Shown: positions 50,343 through 57,965 of the stretch, in pieces
How the letters are laid out: each line of letters starts with the position of its first letter
Numbering within the stretch: the first letter of the stretch is position 1
Assembly: GCA_013112575.1 (NCBI GenBank)
Contig: JABFGG010000021.1
Coordinates: 1 to 64,000 of the forward strand
DNA from: Chloroflexota bacterium
GTDB taxonomy: Bacteria > Chloroflexota > Anaerolineae > Anaerolineales > UBA11579
Direction: 5' to 3'
DNA: 64,000 nucleotides
Translations under genes and position numbers: made by a program
The notes under the pieces: generated by a model
Database searches by the model: none
Told to the model about the DNA's origin: nothing
The model's input: the letters and a program-made list of their open reading frames with translations, nothing else

Positions 50343-50356
50343 TTACAGTACTGTAA
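50343..50356. promoter_or_regulatory. Perfect 14-bp palindrome, operator candidate
   Basis: TTACAGTACTGTAA, a perfect palindrome in the 156-base gap between the HD-GYP gene and the XRE-TPR pair. A minus-strand TATAAT (50283-50278) lies 60 bases nearer the HD-GYP start. The regulator is unknown; the adjacent XRE protein is a candidate. Confidence 0.45.
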
Positions 50357-50402
50357 GTGTTATTCGTACCCTAATTGGAGGGCATTTGTCATATTTCCCC
50401 GT

Positions 50403-50942
50403 CTAACGGTTCAGTAATCGCATCGGAATCTGCAATAGTCTTTTAAGAAAACGTTGCCATAGGCTGGGTTTCTTTGCATTGTCCACTCCGGCCTGCATGC
50501 TGGCCAATGCTTCTATTTGACGACCGGTGCGCATTTGAATCGCCGAAATTGATTGCATAACAGTAGCATAAAGTTCATCTTCCCCCACTGCCTTGAGTAG
50601 TTCGGCAGAATGTTGGTAGCCTTGCTCTGCCTCTTGAACCCGTTCTAAGGCTTCCAGGGCTGCCGCCTGGTTACCCAATGCCATGGCCTGCCTTTTTGTG
50701 TCTCCAAGTTCTTCAAAAACTTTGTCCGTGTTCAGGGTTGCTGCCAGGGCTGCCTCTGCGTCGCCTGATTGCAGCAAGGCCACACTCTGATTGTTGGACA
50801 TTTCTGCTACAGAACCAGCATCGTCCTGTGCCTTAAACCCACTGGCGGCGGCTTCAAAGAGATCGGCCGCTTTTTTAAATTCACCGCCTTGATAGGCGCT
50901 TTTGGCTTGTTCTGCTAACTGATTGGGGTTGTGTGCTTCCAC
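50403..50942 (-). CDS. TPR-repeat protein
   Basis: A 179-residue protein made of about four tetratricopeptide-like helical pairs. Examples are AYQGGEFKKAADLFEAAASG and MALGNQAAALEALERVQEAE. A basic, hydrophobic C-terminus (FLKRLLQIPMRLLNR) may contact membrane or nucleic acid. The start is GTG at 50942, three bases after the stop of the XRE-type regulator, so the two are one unit. TPR proteins act as scaffolds; here it may modulate the regulator or the nearby secretion ATPase. Its partner is not evident from sequence. Confidence 0.75.
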   Translation of the reverse strand: MEAHNPNQLAEQAKSAYQGGEFKKAADLFEAAASGFKAQDDAGSVAEMSNNQSVALLQSGDAEAALAATLNTDKVFEELGDTKRQAMALGNQAAALEALERVQEAEQGYQHSAELLKAVGEDELYATVMQSISAIQMRTGRQIEALASMQAGVDNAKKPSLWQRFLKRLLQIPMRLLNR

Positions 50943-50945
50943 GAC

Positions 50946-51623
50946 TTACAAGGAAATTTCCAGCAGATTCTCGGCCACTTCGCGTAGTTTATCTGCTGAC
51001 ATATGGCTGAGGCGCTCGGCTAATTCAACGTAAGGGCGGTTGATGGGTTTACTGAGAAAATCCTGTAACTCTTTCGGCAGGTCCAGAAAATCCTGCACGG
51101 CACTCTGCTCGACGATCCATTCACCTACCTGACTTTGTTGGTCGAGGAAATCGTAAGTAGAACGGTCCAGTGTGCGGCTGATGACCTCCAATTCCGGTAA
51201 GGGAATGGCGTTTTTGCCGTCTTCATAGCGGCTGATGCGGCTTGAAGGGACGTCCGTGCGTTCACTGAGTTCTTTCAGGGAGTAGCCTTTTTCATTTCTT
51301 GCATTGCGTAACAAAACACCAATAATGCGGTTGCGCTTATCAAGAAAGCTCTCCATTTCGATTTCTTCAGTAGGGTGGGGTGCCTCGGAGATGACTTGGT
51401 TGGCCCAGAAGTGTTTGATAGGAATGTCCAGATAGTAAGCTAAGATCTCAAGTTCTGGCAAAGACGGGGATTTTTCCCCGCGTTCAAAGGCGCCAAACAT
51501 GTAGTTGGAAACTTCAAGAGCTTCGGCGCACTCCTTGATTTGTTTACCAGCAGCCTGACGCGCGTCACGGATCAATACCCCCAGCTTTTTGGCGCGTAAG
51601 ATCAGAACTTGTTCGTTATCCAT
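50946..51623 (-). CDS. XRE-family regulator with two helix-turn-helix domains
   Basis: A 225-residue protein with two XRE-type DNA-binding domains. The first (about 10-65) contains IRDARQAAGKQIKECAEALEV and FGAFERGEKSPSLPELE. The second (about 85-140) contains LLRNARNEKGYSLKELSERT and ISRYEDGKNAIPLPELE. Tandem XRE domains are unusual and let one chain contact two half-sites. The C-terminal helical part has no recognised ligand domain. The ATG at 51623 has AGGAG upstream and a TGCTATAAT promoter at 51658. It is followed directly by the TPR gene. It could regulate the CpaF operon just upstream or itself. Confidence 0.85.
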   Translation of the reverse strand: MDNEQVLILRAKKLGVLIRDARQAAGKQIKECAEALEVSNYMFGAFERGEKSPSLPELEILAYYLDIPIKHFWANQVISEAPHPTEEIEMESFLDKRNRIIGVLLRNARNEKGYSLKELSERTDVPSSRISRYEDGKNAIPLPELEVISRTLDRSTYDFLDQQSQVGEWIVEQSAVQDFLDLPKELQDFLSKPINRPYVELAERLSHMSADKLREVAENLLEISL

Positions 51624-51657
51624 AGCAAATAGCTCCTACCAACAATAACTGGGGCTC

Positions 51658-51666
51658 ATTATAGCA
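51658..51666 (-). promoter_or_regulatory. Extended -10 promoter of XRE-TPR unit
   Basis: TGCTATAAT on the minus strand, 34 bases before the XRE start, identical to the sites at 4308, 34374 and 41015. It separates this unit from the CpaF operon. Confidence 0.55.
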
Positions 51667-51714
51667 AAAGGGCTTTATTCAGATACTTGTTTTCCCCCAT
51701 CTATTTTTCCTAAA

Positions 51715-53043
51715 TTAGCGTCTTCTACGGCGCTCTACAAGGGGTTGGTTGTCAGTAGCAGGTAAAAAGATCTGTGCGCCTAACTTAAACCCGGCGGCCT
51801 CCAGGCGATGCATGAACATGGGGCGTATGCCTGTTGGGCGCAATTCGCCCAGGGCGTTGCCTTCTGCATCGGTACCGGTTTGTTCAAACTTGAAGACATC
51901 CGTCATCACAACCGTGTCGCCTTCCATGCCGCCAACTTCTGTGATGTAGGTGACTTTGCGGGCCCCATCCGGCAGCCGCGATTGCTGCACGATAACGTCG
52001 ACAGCAGAGGCGATCTGTTCACGCACGATACGTAAGGGTAGTTCCATACCGGCCATCAGGGTAAGGGTCTCCAGCCGTGAGCTGGCATCACGCGGCGTGT
52101 TGGCGTGCACAGTAGTTAACGAGCCATCGTGACCAGTGTTCATAGCTTGCAGCATGTCAAGGGCTTCGCCGCCGCGCACTTCCCCCACCACAATGCGGTC
52201 AGGCCGCATACGCAGTGAGTTGCGCACTAACTGGCGAATGGTCATTTCACCCATGCCATCCAGGTTGGCGGCTTTGGTCTCCAGGCGCACAACGTGGTCC
52301 TGTTGCAGTTGCAACTCAGCCGCGTCCTCAATAGTGACGATGCGCTCTTCTTCGGGGATGAAGCCCGAGAGGATATTGAGTAATGTGGTTTTGCCGGAGC
52401 CGGTGCCCCCAGAGATGACAATGTTGAGGTGTGCTTTTACACAGGCTTCCAGAAATTCAGCCATAGGCTCAGTGATCGAGCCGAAATTGATCAAATCCTG
52501 GATGCCCAGGCGTTCCTTCGAGAATTTGCGGATGGTTAGTGACGGACCGTCGATGGCTACCGGCGGCACGATAGCGTTCACGCGAGAACCATCTGGCAGC
52601 CGCGCGTCCACGGCCGGACTATCTGCGTCGATACGGCGACCTAATGGCAATACAATGCGTTCGATGACGCGCAACACATGAGCATCGTCGTCGAATTGCA
52701 CACCGGTTTTTTCGAGACGGCCATTGCGTTCTACGTACACGCTATTGTAGGCATTGACCATGACCTCGGTCACTTCGGGTTCGTCCAGCAGGGGTTGAAT
52801 GGGGCCATAGCCCATCAAGTTATCTGTGACATCGTGGAAGACCTGCTCGCGTAAAGTGGGTGAGAGTTGTAAGCGGGTGCGTTCGTAGGCTTTTTCAAGC
52901 AATTCACTGATCATGCCCCCGTTGCTTTGCAGTGCGGCTGGGTTGTTTTCGAGTTCACGATGAACTGCCTGCATAAGGTAATCACGCAGTTTGTTCATCT
53001 CTTCTTGTTTCAGAGAAGTTCTAGCTGGATTTGCGTCGGACAT
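51715..53043 (-). CDS. CpaF/TadA-type secretion ATPase
   Basis: A 442-residue ATPase of the type II/IV secretion family, CpaF/TadA branch. It powers Tad pilus assembly or related secretion at the inner membrane. Walker A is GGTGSGKTTLLN, followed by IVTIEDAAELQL (Asp box), the Walker B-like VVGEVRGGEALDM and the His box GHDGSLTTVHANTP. An N-terminal domain of about 100 residues precedes it. Its ATG overlaps the stop of the small gene upstream by one base (TAATG). No TadB, TadC, prepilin or peptidase genes are in this window, so the pilus parts must lie elsewhere. Confidence 0.9.
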   Translation of the reverse strand: MSDANPARTSLKQEEMNKLRDYLMQAVHRELENNPAALQSNGGMISELLEKAYERTRLQLSPTLREQVFHDVTDNLMGYGPIQPLLDEPEVTEVMVNAYNSVYVERNGRLEKTGVQFDDDAHVLRVIERIVLPLGRRIDADSPAVDARLPDGSRVNAIVPPVAIDGPSLTIRKFSKERLGIQDLINFGSITEPMAEFLEACVKAHLNIVISGGTGSGKTTLLNILSGFIPEEERIVTIEDAAELQLQQDHVVRLETKAANLDGMGEMTIRQLVRNSLRMRPDRIVVGEVRGGEALDMLQAMNTGHDGSLTTVHANTPRDASSRLETLTLMAGMELPLRIVREQIASAVDVIVQQSRLPDGARKVTYITEVGGMEGDTVVMTDVFKFEQTGTDAEGNALGELRPTGIRPMFMHRLEAAGFKLGAQIFLPATDNQPLVERRRRR

Positions 53044-53339
53044 TAATCTCCCGCATTTTCAGTGAGTTCATCTTCTGGAATCACCCAAATGATATGCGCC
53101 CGGTTGATGGCCATAAATTCACTTTCGTATTCCTGCTTCCCCTCCAGATTTGACACACTTACATCTGTCAGAGCCAAAAAGTCCTCCCTGGCATCCAATT
53201 CGTCTTTTAATCGCTGGTCGGGGCGTGTATGCAGGTAGCCTGAGACGCGATGGCTTGTCGTTTGCACAATGACAGCAACGCGCTCTTTGGAAACCACGTC
53301 AGTGAAGATTTTGCCTTTGTGATCGAAGTGTGTACTCAT
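53043..53339 (-). CDS. Small conserved protein between CpaE- and CpaF-like genes
   Basis: A 98-residue acidic protein not recognised with confidence. It reads as an all-beta or mixed fold: KIFTDVVSKERVAVIVQTTS, HRVSGYLHTRP, then a strand-rich end FMAINRAHIIWVIPEDEL. No catalytic motif, TM segment or Cys pair is visible. Its position between the CpaE-like and CpaF-like genes, with a 5-base gap and 1-base overlap, ties it to that machine. It may be a small regulator or assembly factor. Conservation of this gene order in related genomes would be informative. Confidence 0.7.
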   Translation of the reverse strand: MSTHFDHKGKIFTDVVSKERVAVIVQTTSHRVSGYLHTRPDQRLKDELDAREDFLALTDVSVSNLEGKQEYESEFMAINRAHIIWVIPEDELTENAGD

Positions 53340-53344
53340 AATGA

Positions 53345-54547
53345 TCAGATAGTTACTTTTTTATGGTCTGGTACTTCTATTTCCAGGCGTTGCGTAATGT
53401 TCCGGGCTATTTCGCGTAAGGAGATGGTGCCCACCTCATCCGGGAATTTGTCACTAAGGGGAACATTCATTGAGTTTGCAAAGCTGAGATTGTCATTCAT
53501 GTTGGGAACAGCACCTGCTACTTTGATACCGAGCATGTCCTCGATCTCGTTGGGGCTCAAGCCTTTGACCGCATGAGTGCGGTTGAGTATGGGCATCACT
53601 ATATCCAGGGAAACATCACTTATGTCCAGAAAATCCAGGACGTTTCGCGTTAGACGAGCCGCGGTTTCTTCGGGGCTGAGCGGGACTACGACCTGATTAG
53701 CTTCATGCAGAATGCTGAGGCTGATGTGGGAGAGGGTGCGGCCCAAGTCTATGAACACGAAATCGAAGGCTTGCCGCATCGCATTGAATAGCGTAGGAAG
53801 GCGGGCTGTTTCCAATTCTTTTGAAGCCTGGGGTGTAGGTGAGCCGGCCAGGAATTGGAAATTCCATAGGCCCATCTCAGGCAGATTTTTGTGCAGATAG
53901 GCCGGGCTGGCTTCCGATGTTGTCATGGCAGAGACTTCGATCACGTTGAGCGACCCTGTGTAACCAACAAGGTCAGCCAAAGAACCCATCGGCAGCACCA
54001 TATCAACAACCGCGATGCGTGCATCAGCATGTTCTTCTGCCATCAAGGTCGCTAGGTTGGCACATAACGAGGAAGTCCCGATACCGCCCTGGGCATTTAA
54101 AAAAGCAATGATCTTGCCGTCCGTTTTCTTTTGCACGTAAGGTGGTGCCGATACTTTGGGAAGTTCCAGCACCTGTGGCGGTTTTTCTCCTGCAAGCAGG
54201 CTGCGCAATTTATCGACCGCATCACCCTCTTTGAGTAAAACGTGGTCGAAGTTCATAGCTTTGACGGCCTCGAACTTTTCTTCTTTTGTCGTGGGAACCA
54301 GGGCAATCAGGATGGCTTGCTCCGTACGTTTATCTTTGCGGAGCTTCTCTACCAGTTCTTTGGCTGAAATATCTTCCAATTTGGGATCTATGATGATCAC
54401 ATGGGGGCGATCCCGCCAGGCAGAGATCAAGCCTTCCTTGCCTGTGCCGGCAGTGAAGATCTGGTGTCCAGCTTTTTTGAGTTTGTGCGCCAGGAACTTG
54501 AGGCTGGATGGCCCGGCGTCGATGATGAGAACTCTGCGTGATTCCAA
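53345..54547 (-). CDS. CpaE-like receiver/ParA-type ATPase
   Basis: A 400-residue protein. Residues 1-125 form a receiver-like domain in which the first acidic residues are altered (LIIDAGPSS) and the phospho-acceptor strand reads VIIIDPKLEDI. Residues 140-385 form a ParA/MinD-type ATPase with P-loop-like NAQGGIGTSSL, in which the usual signature Lys is replaced by Gln, and VFIDLGRTLSH. This degenerate layout is typical of CpaE/TadZ, which place Tad pilus machinery at the pole without full ATPase activity. It lies between the OmpR-type regulator and the CpaF-like genes. Compare the fuller fusion at 39739. Confidence 0.88.
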   Translation of the reverse strand: MESRRVLIIDAGPSSLKFLAHKLKKAGHQIFTAGTGKEGLISAWRDRPHVIIIDPKLEDISAKELVEKLRKDKRTEQAILIALVPTTKEEKFEAVKAMNFDHVLLKEGDAVDKLRSLLAGEKPPQVLELPKVSAPPYVQKKTDGKIIAFLNAQGGIGTSSLCANLATLMAEEHADARIAVVDMVLPMGSLADLVGYTGSLNVIEVSAMTTSEASPAYLHKNLPEMGLWNFQFLAGSPTPQASKELETARLPTLFNAMRQAFDFVFIDLGRTLSHISLSILHEANQVVVPLSPEETAARLTRNVLDFLDISDVSLDIVMPILNRTHAVKGLSPNEIEDMLGIKVAGAVPNMNDNLSFANSMNVPLSDKFPDEVGTISLREIARNITQRLEIEVPDHKKVTI

Positions 54548-54565
54548 ATTAGCTCCTTTGAAATC

Positions 54566-55255
54566 CTACTCTGCGGGCATGGTGTAGCCAGCACCCGATT
54601 TGGTGACAATGTGCTTGGGACTCTTGGGGTCTTCTTCTAGTTTTTGGCGCAAGCGCGAGATACAAACCCACAAGATCTCTTTGTCTTCACTGTATTCAGC
54701 GCCCCACACATTGGAGAGTAGCTCCTCGGCACTGAGGGTTTTGCCAATATTGTGTGCGAATTGCAGCAGCAATCGATACTCCGTAGCGGAAAGGAAAACA
54801 GTCTCTTCCCCACGTTTGACTTCAGCCTTGGCAAAATCGATGGTCAGGTCATCATGGGAGAATTGGCTTTGACGTGCCGTTTCTTCTGAAACCTGAGCCC
54901 TGCGCAAGACTGCCTCCACACGAGCGATCAACTCGCCTGCGGAGAAAGGTTTGACGACGTAGTCATCGGCCCCCAGGTTGAGGCCGCGCACACGGTGGAT
55001 CTCTTCGCCCTTGGCGGTCAGCATGATGATAGGCACATTCGAAAATTCGCGGATGCGCTCGCAAGCTTCAAAGCCATCCAGCACAGGCATCATTACGTCC
55101 AGAAGCACCAGGTCGGGCACTTCATTGGATACAAATTCAAGGGCCTCCTGTCCGTTGGAGGCAGTGGCAACTTCGTATCCCTCTGTGGATAGATTAGCAT
55201 CAACAAGGCGTACGAAACGCGGTTCATCGTCTACAACTAAGATGCGTCGGGTCAT
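54566..55255 (-). CDS. OmpR-family response regulator
   Basis: A 229-residue regulator. The receiver is complete: VVDDEP, phospho-acceptor Asp in LVLLDVMMPVLDGFE, Thr in IIMLTAKGEE and Lys in YVVKPFSAGEL. The C-terminal winged-helix domain has LSATEYRLLLQFAHN and VCISRLRQKLEEDPK. It binds DNA when phosphorylated. Its start overlaps the stop of the upstream kinase by four bases (ATGA), so that kinase is the probable partner. Targets may include the operon itself. It lies between two histidine kinases and the CpaE-like gene. Confidence 0.93.
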   Translation of the reverse strand: MTRRILVVDDEPRFVRLVDANLSTEGYEVATASNGQEALEFVSNEVPDLVLLDVMMPVLDGFEACERIREFSNVPIIMLTAKGEEIHRVRGLNLGADDYVVKPFSAGELIARVEAVLRRAQVSEETARQSQFSHDDLTIDFAKAEVKRGEETVFLSATEYRLLLQFAHNIGKTLSAEELLSNVWGAEYSEDKEILWVCISRLRQKLEEDPKSPKHIVTKSGAGYTMPAE

Positions 55256-56529
55256 GATTCGGTCTCCTCTTTGGGGGTTTTCAATGGGAGTAACGGTATT
55301 TCCACATGGAAGGTTGTACCCTCACCTAATTTTGATTCGGCGTAGATCTTGCCGTCATGTTCCTGCACGATCTGTTCACAGATGAATAATCCGAGGCCGC
55401 TGCCACGCACACCGGTGCTGTTTTCCGGCACCCGGTAAAAACGCTTAAAAATACTGTCCAGGTGTTCGTCGGAGATGCCCGGACCTTCATCTTCGATGGA
55501 GATACGCAAGCGCTTTTTGTTGGCTTTGAATTGAATGCGCGGCTTGCTTTGCGGCGCATATTTGGCAGCATTATTGATCAGATTGTCCAATACCTGGTTC
55601 AGACGCTTGGTGTCTGCTTTCAGGCGTTCCTCAGGGTTCGGGGCTTTTACGGTGATGTCCAATTTTTCATAATGTGAGCGTAAACGGTTGACCACGCTAC
55701 CCAGGAAGGAGCGAATATCCTGCTCCTGGATGTCCATGTGAAGATTGCCGGATTGCAAGCGGGATGAATCCAGTAGATTGCCGATCAATTCGCTGAGCCG
55801 GTCAGATTCTTCGTCGATGATCTGTAAGAACTCGTTGCGTGTTTTATCATCCCACTTGGTGTCGTCACGTAATAGGGTGGTTGTATAGCCTTTGATAAAA
55901 CCAAGGGGCGTATTTAATTCGTGGGAGACCGCGGCGATGAAGTCGTCTTGCAGCTTCACCAGACGACGTTCAGCTTCCAAGTTGGCAATGCGCTCTACCA
56001 GTTGTTTATGGCTCAAAAGCTGGGAGACGTGGGCGGCAATGAACTCTGCCAGATTGATCTGGTCTTTGTCAAAATTAGGACCACCGAAACGGATAAAGAT
56101 CAATGCCCCAATGATCTCTCCGCTGACCAGCATGGGCAAACCTAGATAGAAATGCTGGCTCAAGCGATCCTCATCATCATTGATCGAGTCAGCTTCTTTG
56201 ATGAAAATGCGCCCTGATTCATAGACTTCGAAGGCGGCTTTTTCACCCCACACCATTTCTTCTACCGAGGAACGGCCGCGGCCCACGGCGCGTGCAAAAG
56301 TGGGCTCAAGAGTGTCTTTTGGGTCAGAACTATGTTCGCTCTGGAGATACAGCACCACGTTATCAAAGATCAGGACGGTGCGCGCTAGCCGGATAATGCG
56401 GTCGAGGCTTTCTTCAATGTCGATAGTTTCGGCCACCATACGACTGATGGCATATACGACCTCAAGCTCTGCCGGGCGCAGTGAACCGGTATCGGTGGTC
56501 GTTTGGAGTAAACGTTGGTTGTTATCCAT
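55252..56529 (-). CDS. GAF-domain sensor histidine kinase
   Basis: A 425-residue soluble histidine kinase with a GAF domain at about 30-185. The phospho-acceptor His is in AAVSHELNTPLGFIKGY, with Asn in place of the usual Arg. The ATPase domain has NLINNAAKYAPQSK, EDEGPGISDEHLD and GSGLGLFICEQIVQEHDG. It has no membrane segment. Translation is coupled to the OmpR-type regulator downstream, and its start overlaps the end of the upstream kinase by eight bases. The two adjacent kinases may both act on one regulator. Confidence 0.9.
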   Translation of the reverse strand: MDNNQRLLQTTTDTGSLRPAELEVVYAISRMVAETIDIEESLDRIIRLARTVLIFDNVVLYLQSEHSSDPKDTLEPTFARAVGRGRSSVEEMVWGEKAAFEVYESGRIFIKEADSINDDEDRLSQHFYLGLPMLVSGEIIGALIFIRFGGPNFDKDQINLAEFIAAHVSQLLSHKQLVERIANLEAERRLVKLQDDFIAAVSHELNTPLGFIKGYTTTLLRDDTKWDDKTRNEFLQIIDEESDRLSELIGNLLDSSRLQSGNLHMDIQEQDIRSFLGSVVNRLRSHYEKLDITVKAPNPEERLKADTKRLNQVLDNLINNAAKYAPQSKPRIQFKANKKRLRISIEDEGPGISDEHLDSIFKRFYRVPENSTGVRGSGLGLFICEQIVQEHDGKIYAESKLGEGTTFHVEIPLLPLKTPKEETES

Positions 56530-57670
56530 ATAGAGGCAGAGTGAAAGCGAAAATGGAACCCTGGTTTAGTTTTGATTGTACTTTAACCTCTGAGCCATGC
56601 ATCTCTACGATGCGTTTAACCATAGTCAGACCCAACCCCGTCCCGCCATAGCGACGCGTGGATGAGCTATCTAATTGGTGAAAAGATTCGAAGATGTCTT
56701 CCAATTTCTCATTGGGAATGCCAATACCACTATCCTTGACAAAGAGAGTAACATGCTGACCCTCACGGCGGGCTTCAAGCTGGACCTTCCCACCATCCTG
56801 ATTAAATTTGATGGCATTGTCAAGTAATTGTTCGAGGACCCAGGCGATCTTTTCTGCATCAGCATTGATCACCATGGATTCTTGCGGTGCTTTGTGTCGG
56901 AGCTTGATCTGACGTTCGTCTGCGCGGCTTTGGGTCTTGGATAGAGCTACTTCAAGCATTTCACGCACGCTCACAGGATGCATGCGTAACGAAGCCTGCC
57001 CTTGTGAGAGCATGGAGAATTCCAATAGATTATCGATCAATTTCTGGAGACGTTTATAGGCTTCCTGGAGGGTAGTAATGGCTTCGTTCTGTTCATTGTT
57101 GAGCGGCCCAAAAGCTTCCGCAGCGAAAAGGTCAATGTACCCGATCAAATGAGCCAGGGGGGTGCGTAGCTCGTGGGAGATGTTGGACACAAAATTGGAT
57201 TTTAGTTGGTTCAGTTCGGTGAGTTTGTTGAGCGCTTCCTGCAACTCGGCTGTGCGTTCATCGACCCGGTGTTCCAATTCGGCGTTGCTCTGAGTAAGTG
57301 CTGCTTGCAATTGGGCGATCTGGTGGGTTACTGCTTCATCAAGAATTTCTTGCGGGATCAAATCCAGCTGCACAAGGGCCTGCCCCAATAAAACTGGGCG
57401 TTGTTTCGCTAAACGCGTCTTTTGGTATTCGAGGGCACGGTCCAGATCACCTTGCGTGAGTAATTTCTCTTCGATCAGGTAGTCGCCCAGGCGAGGGACC
57501 AGAACCTCGGGCGCCACGGGCGCGTCCTCCAGGCTTAACTCTGTGGTTACCAACTCCTGCTCGGCCAGAACGGCAGCATGGCCCAGGGGCGCCTTGCAAT
57601 GCAGGCATACCTGGGCTTCGGCATCCGTCTCTAATAGACAATTGGGACAGGTAATCGTTGTTGCAAGCAT
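56522..57670 (-). CDS. Histidine kinase with zinc ribbon and MshEN-like domain
   Basis: A 382-residue soluble kinase with an unusual sensor part. Residues 8-25 form a zinc ribbon (Cys8, Cys11, Cys22, Cys25). Residues 59-125 contain two tandem motifs, RLGDYLIEEKLLTQGDLDRA and LGQALVQLDLIPQEILDEAV, the repeated pattern of the MshEN/T2SSE-N domain that binds cyclic di-GMP in secretion ATPases. A coiled coil follows, then the His in SNISHELRTPLAHL and a complete ATPase domain (GTGLGLTMVKRIVEMHG). It heads the operon with the second kinase, OmpR-type regulator, CpaE-like and CpaF-like genes. A c-di-GMP input to pilus or secretion control is a reasonable hypothesis. Confidence 0.85.
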   Translation of the reverse strand: MLATTITCPNCLLETDAEAQVCLHCKAPLGHAAVLAEQELVTTELSLEDAPVAPEVLVPRLGDYLIEEKLLTQGDLDRALEYQKTRLAKQRPVLLGQALVQLDLIPQEILDEAVTHQIAQLQAALTQSNAELEHRVDERTAELQEALNKLTELNQLKSNFVSNISHELRTPLAHLIGYIDLFAAEAFGPLNNEQNEAITTLQEAYKRLQKLIDNLLEFSMLSQGQASLRMHPVSVREMLEVALSKTQSRADERQIKLRHKAPQESMVINADAEKIAWVLEQLLDNAIKFNQDGGKVQLEARREGQHVTLFVKDSGIGIPNEKLEDIFESFHQLDSSSTRRYGGTGLGLTMVKRIVEMHGSEVKVQSKLNQGSIFAFTLPLYG

Positions 57671-57965
57671 GTAATATGAAGGGCAGACAACCGCAAATCG
57701 CGGCCTTCTACCATCTTATGGGAAAATCCTCCACAAATGCGTATGAATTCTTTATATTTTATATAACAATACACCTTTTTGGGGGCTTTTGATTGCTTAC
57801 TAACAAAAGAGCAAGGCAAACTGCCTTTTTGAAGACAGGTTTTGTACAGGCATATTAAAGAAAAAGAGTGTGCTTTTCAAGGGGCTGCGGTATAATTAAC
57901 CTGTGTGTGCCCTTTACGGCGCACACCCTTATTTTTAGCCAATATACCGGTTTTGAAAGGACCCT
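57671..57965. promoter_or_regulatory. Divergent intergenic region with gyrA promoter
   Basis: A TATAAT at 57891-57896 stands about 70 bases before gyrA; no good -35 was found. GAAAGGA precedes the gyrA ATG. The rest is AT-rich and gene-free, presumably also holding the minus-strand operon promoter. Confidence 0.5.
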
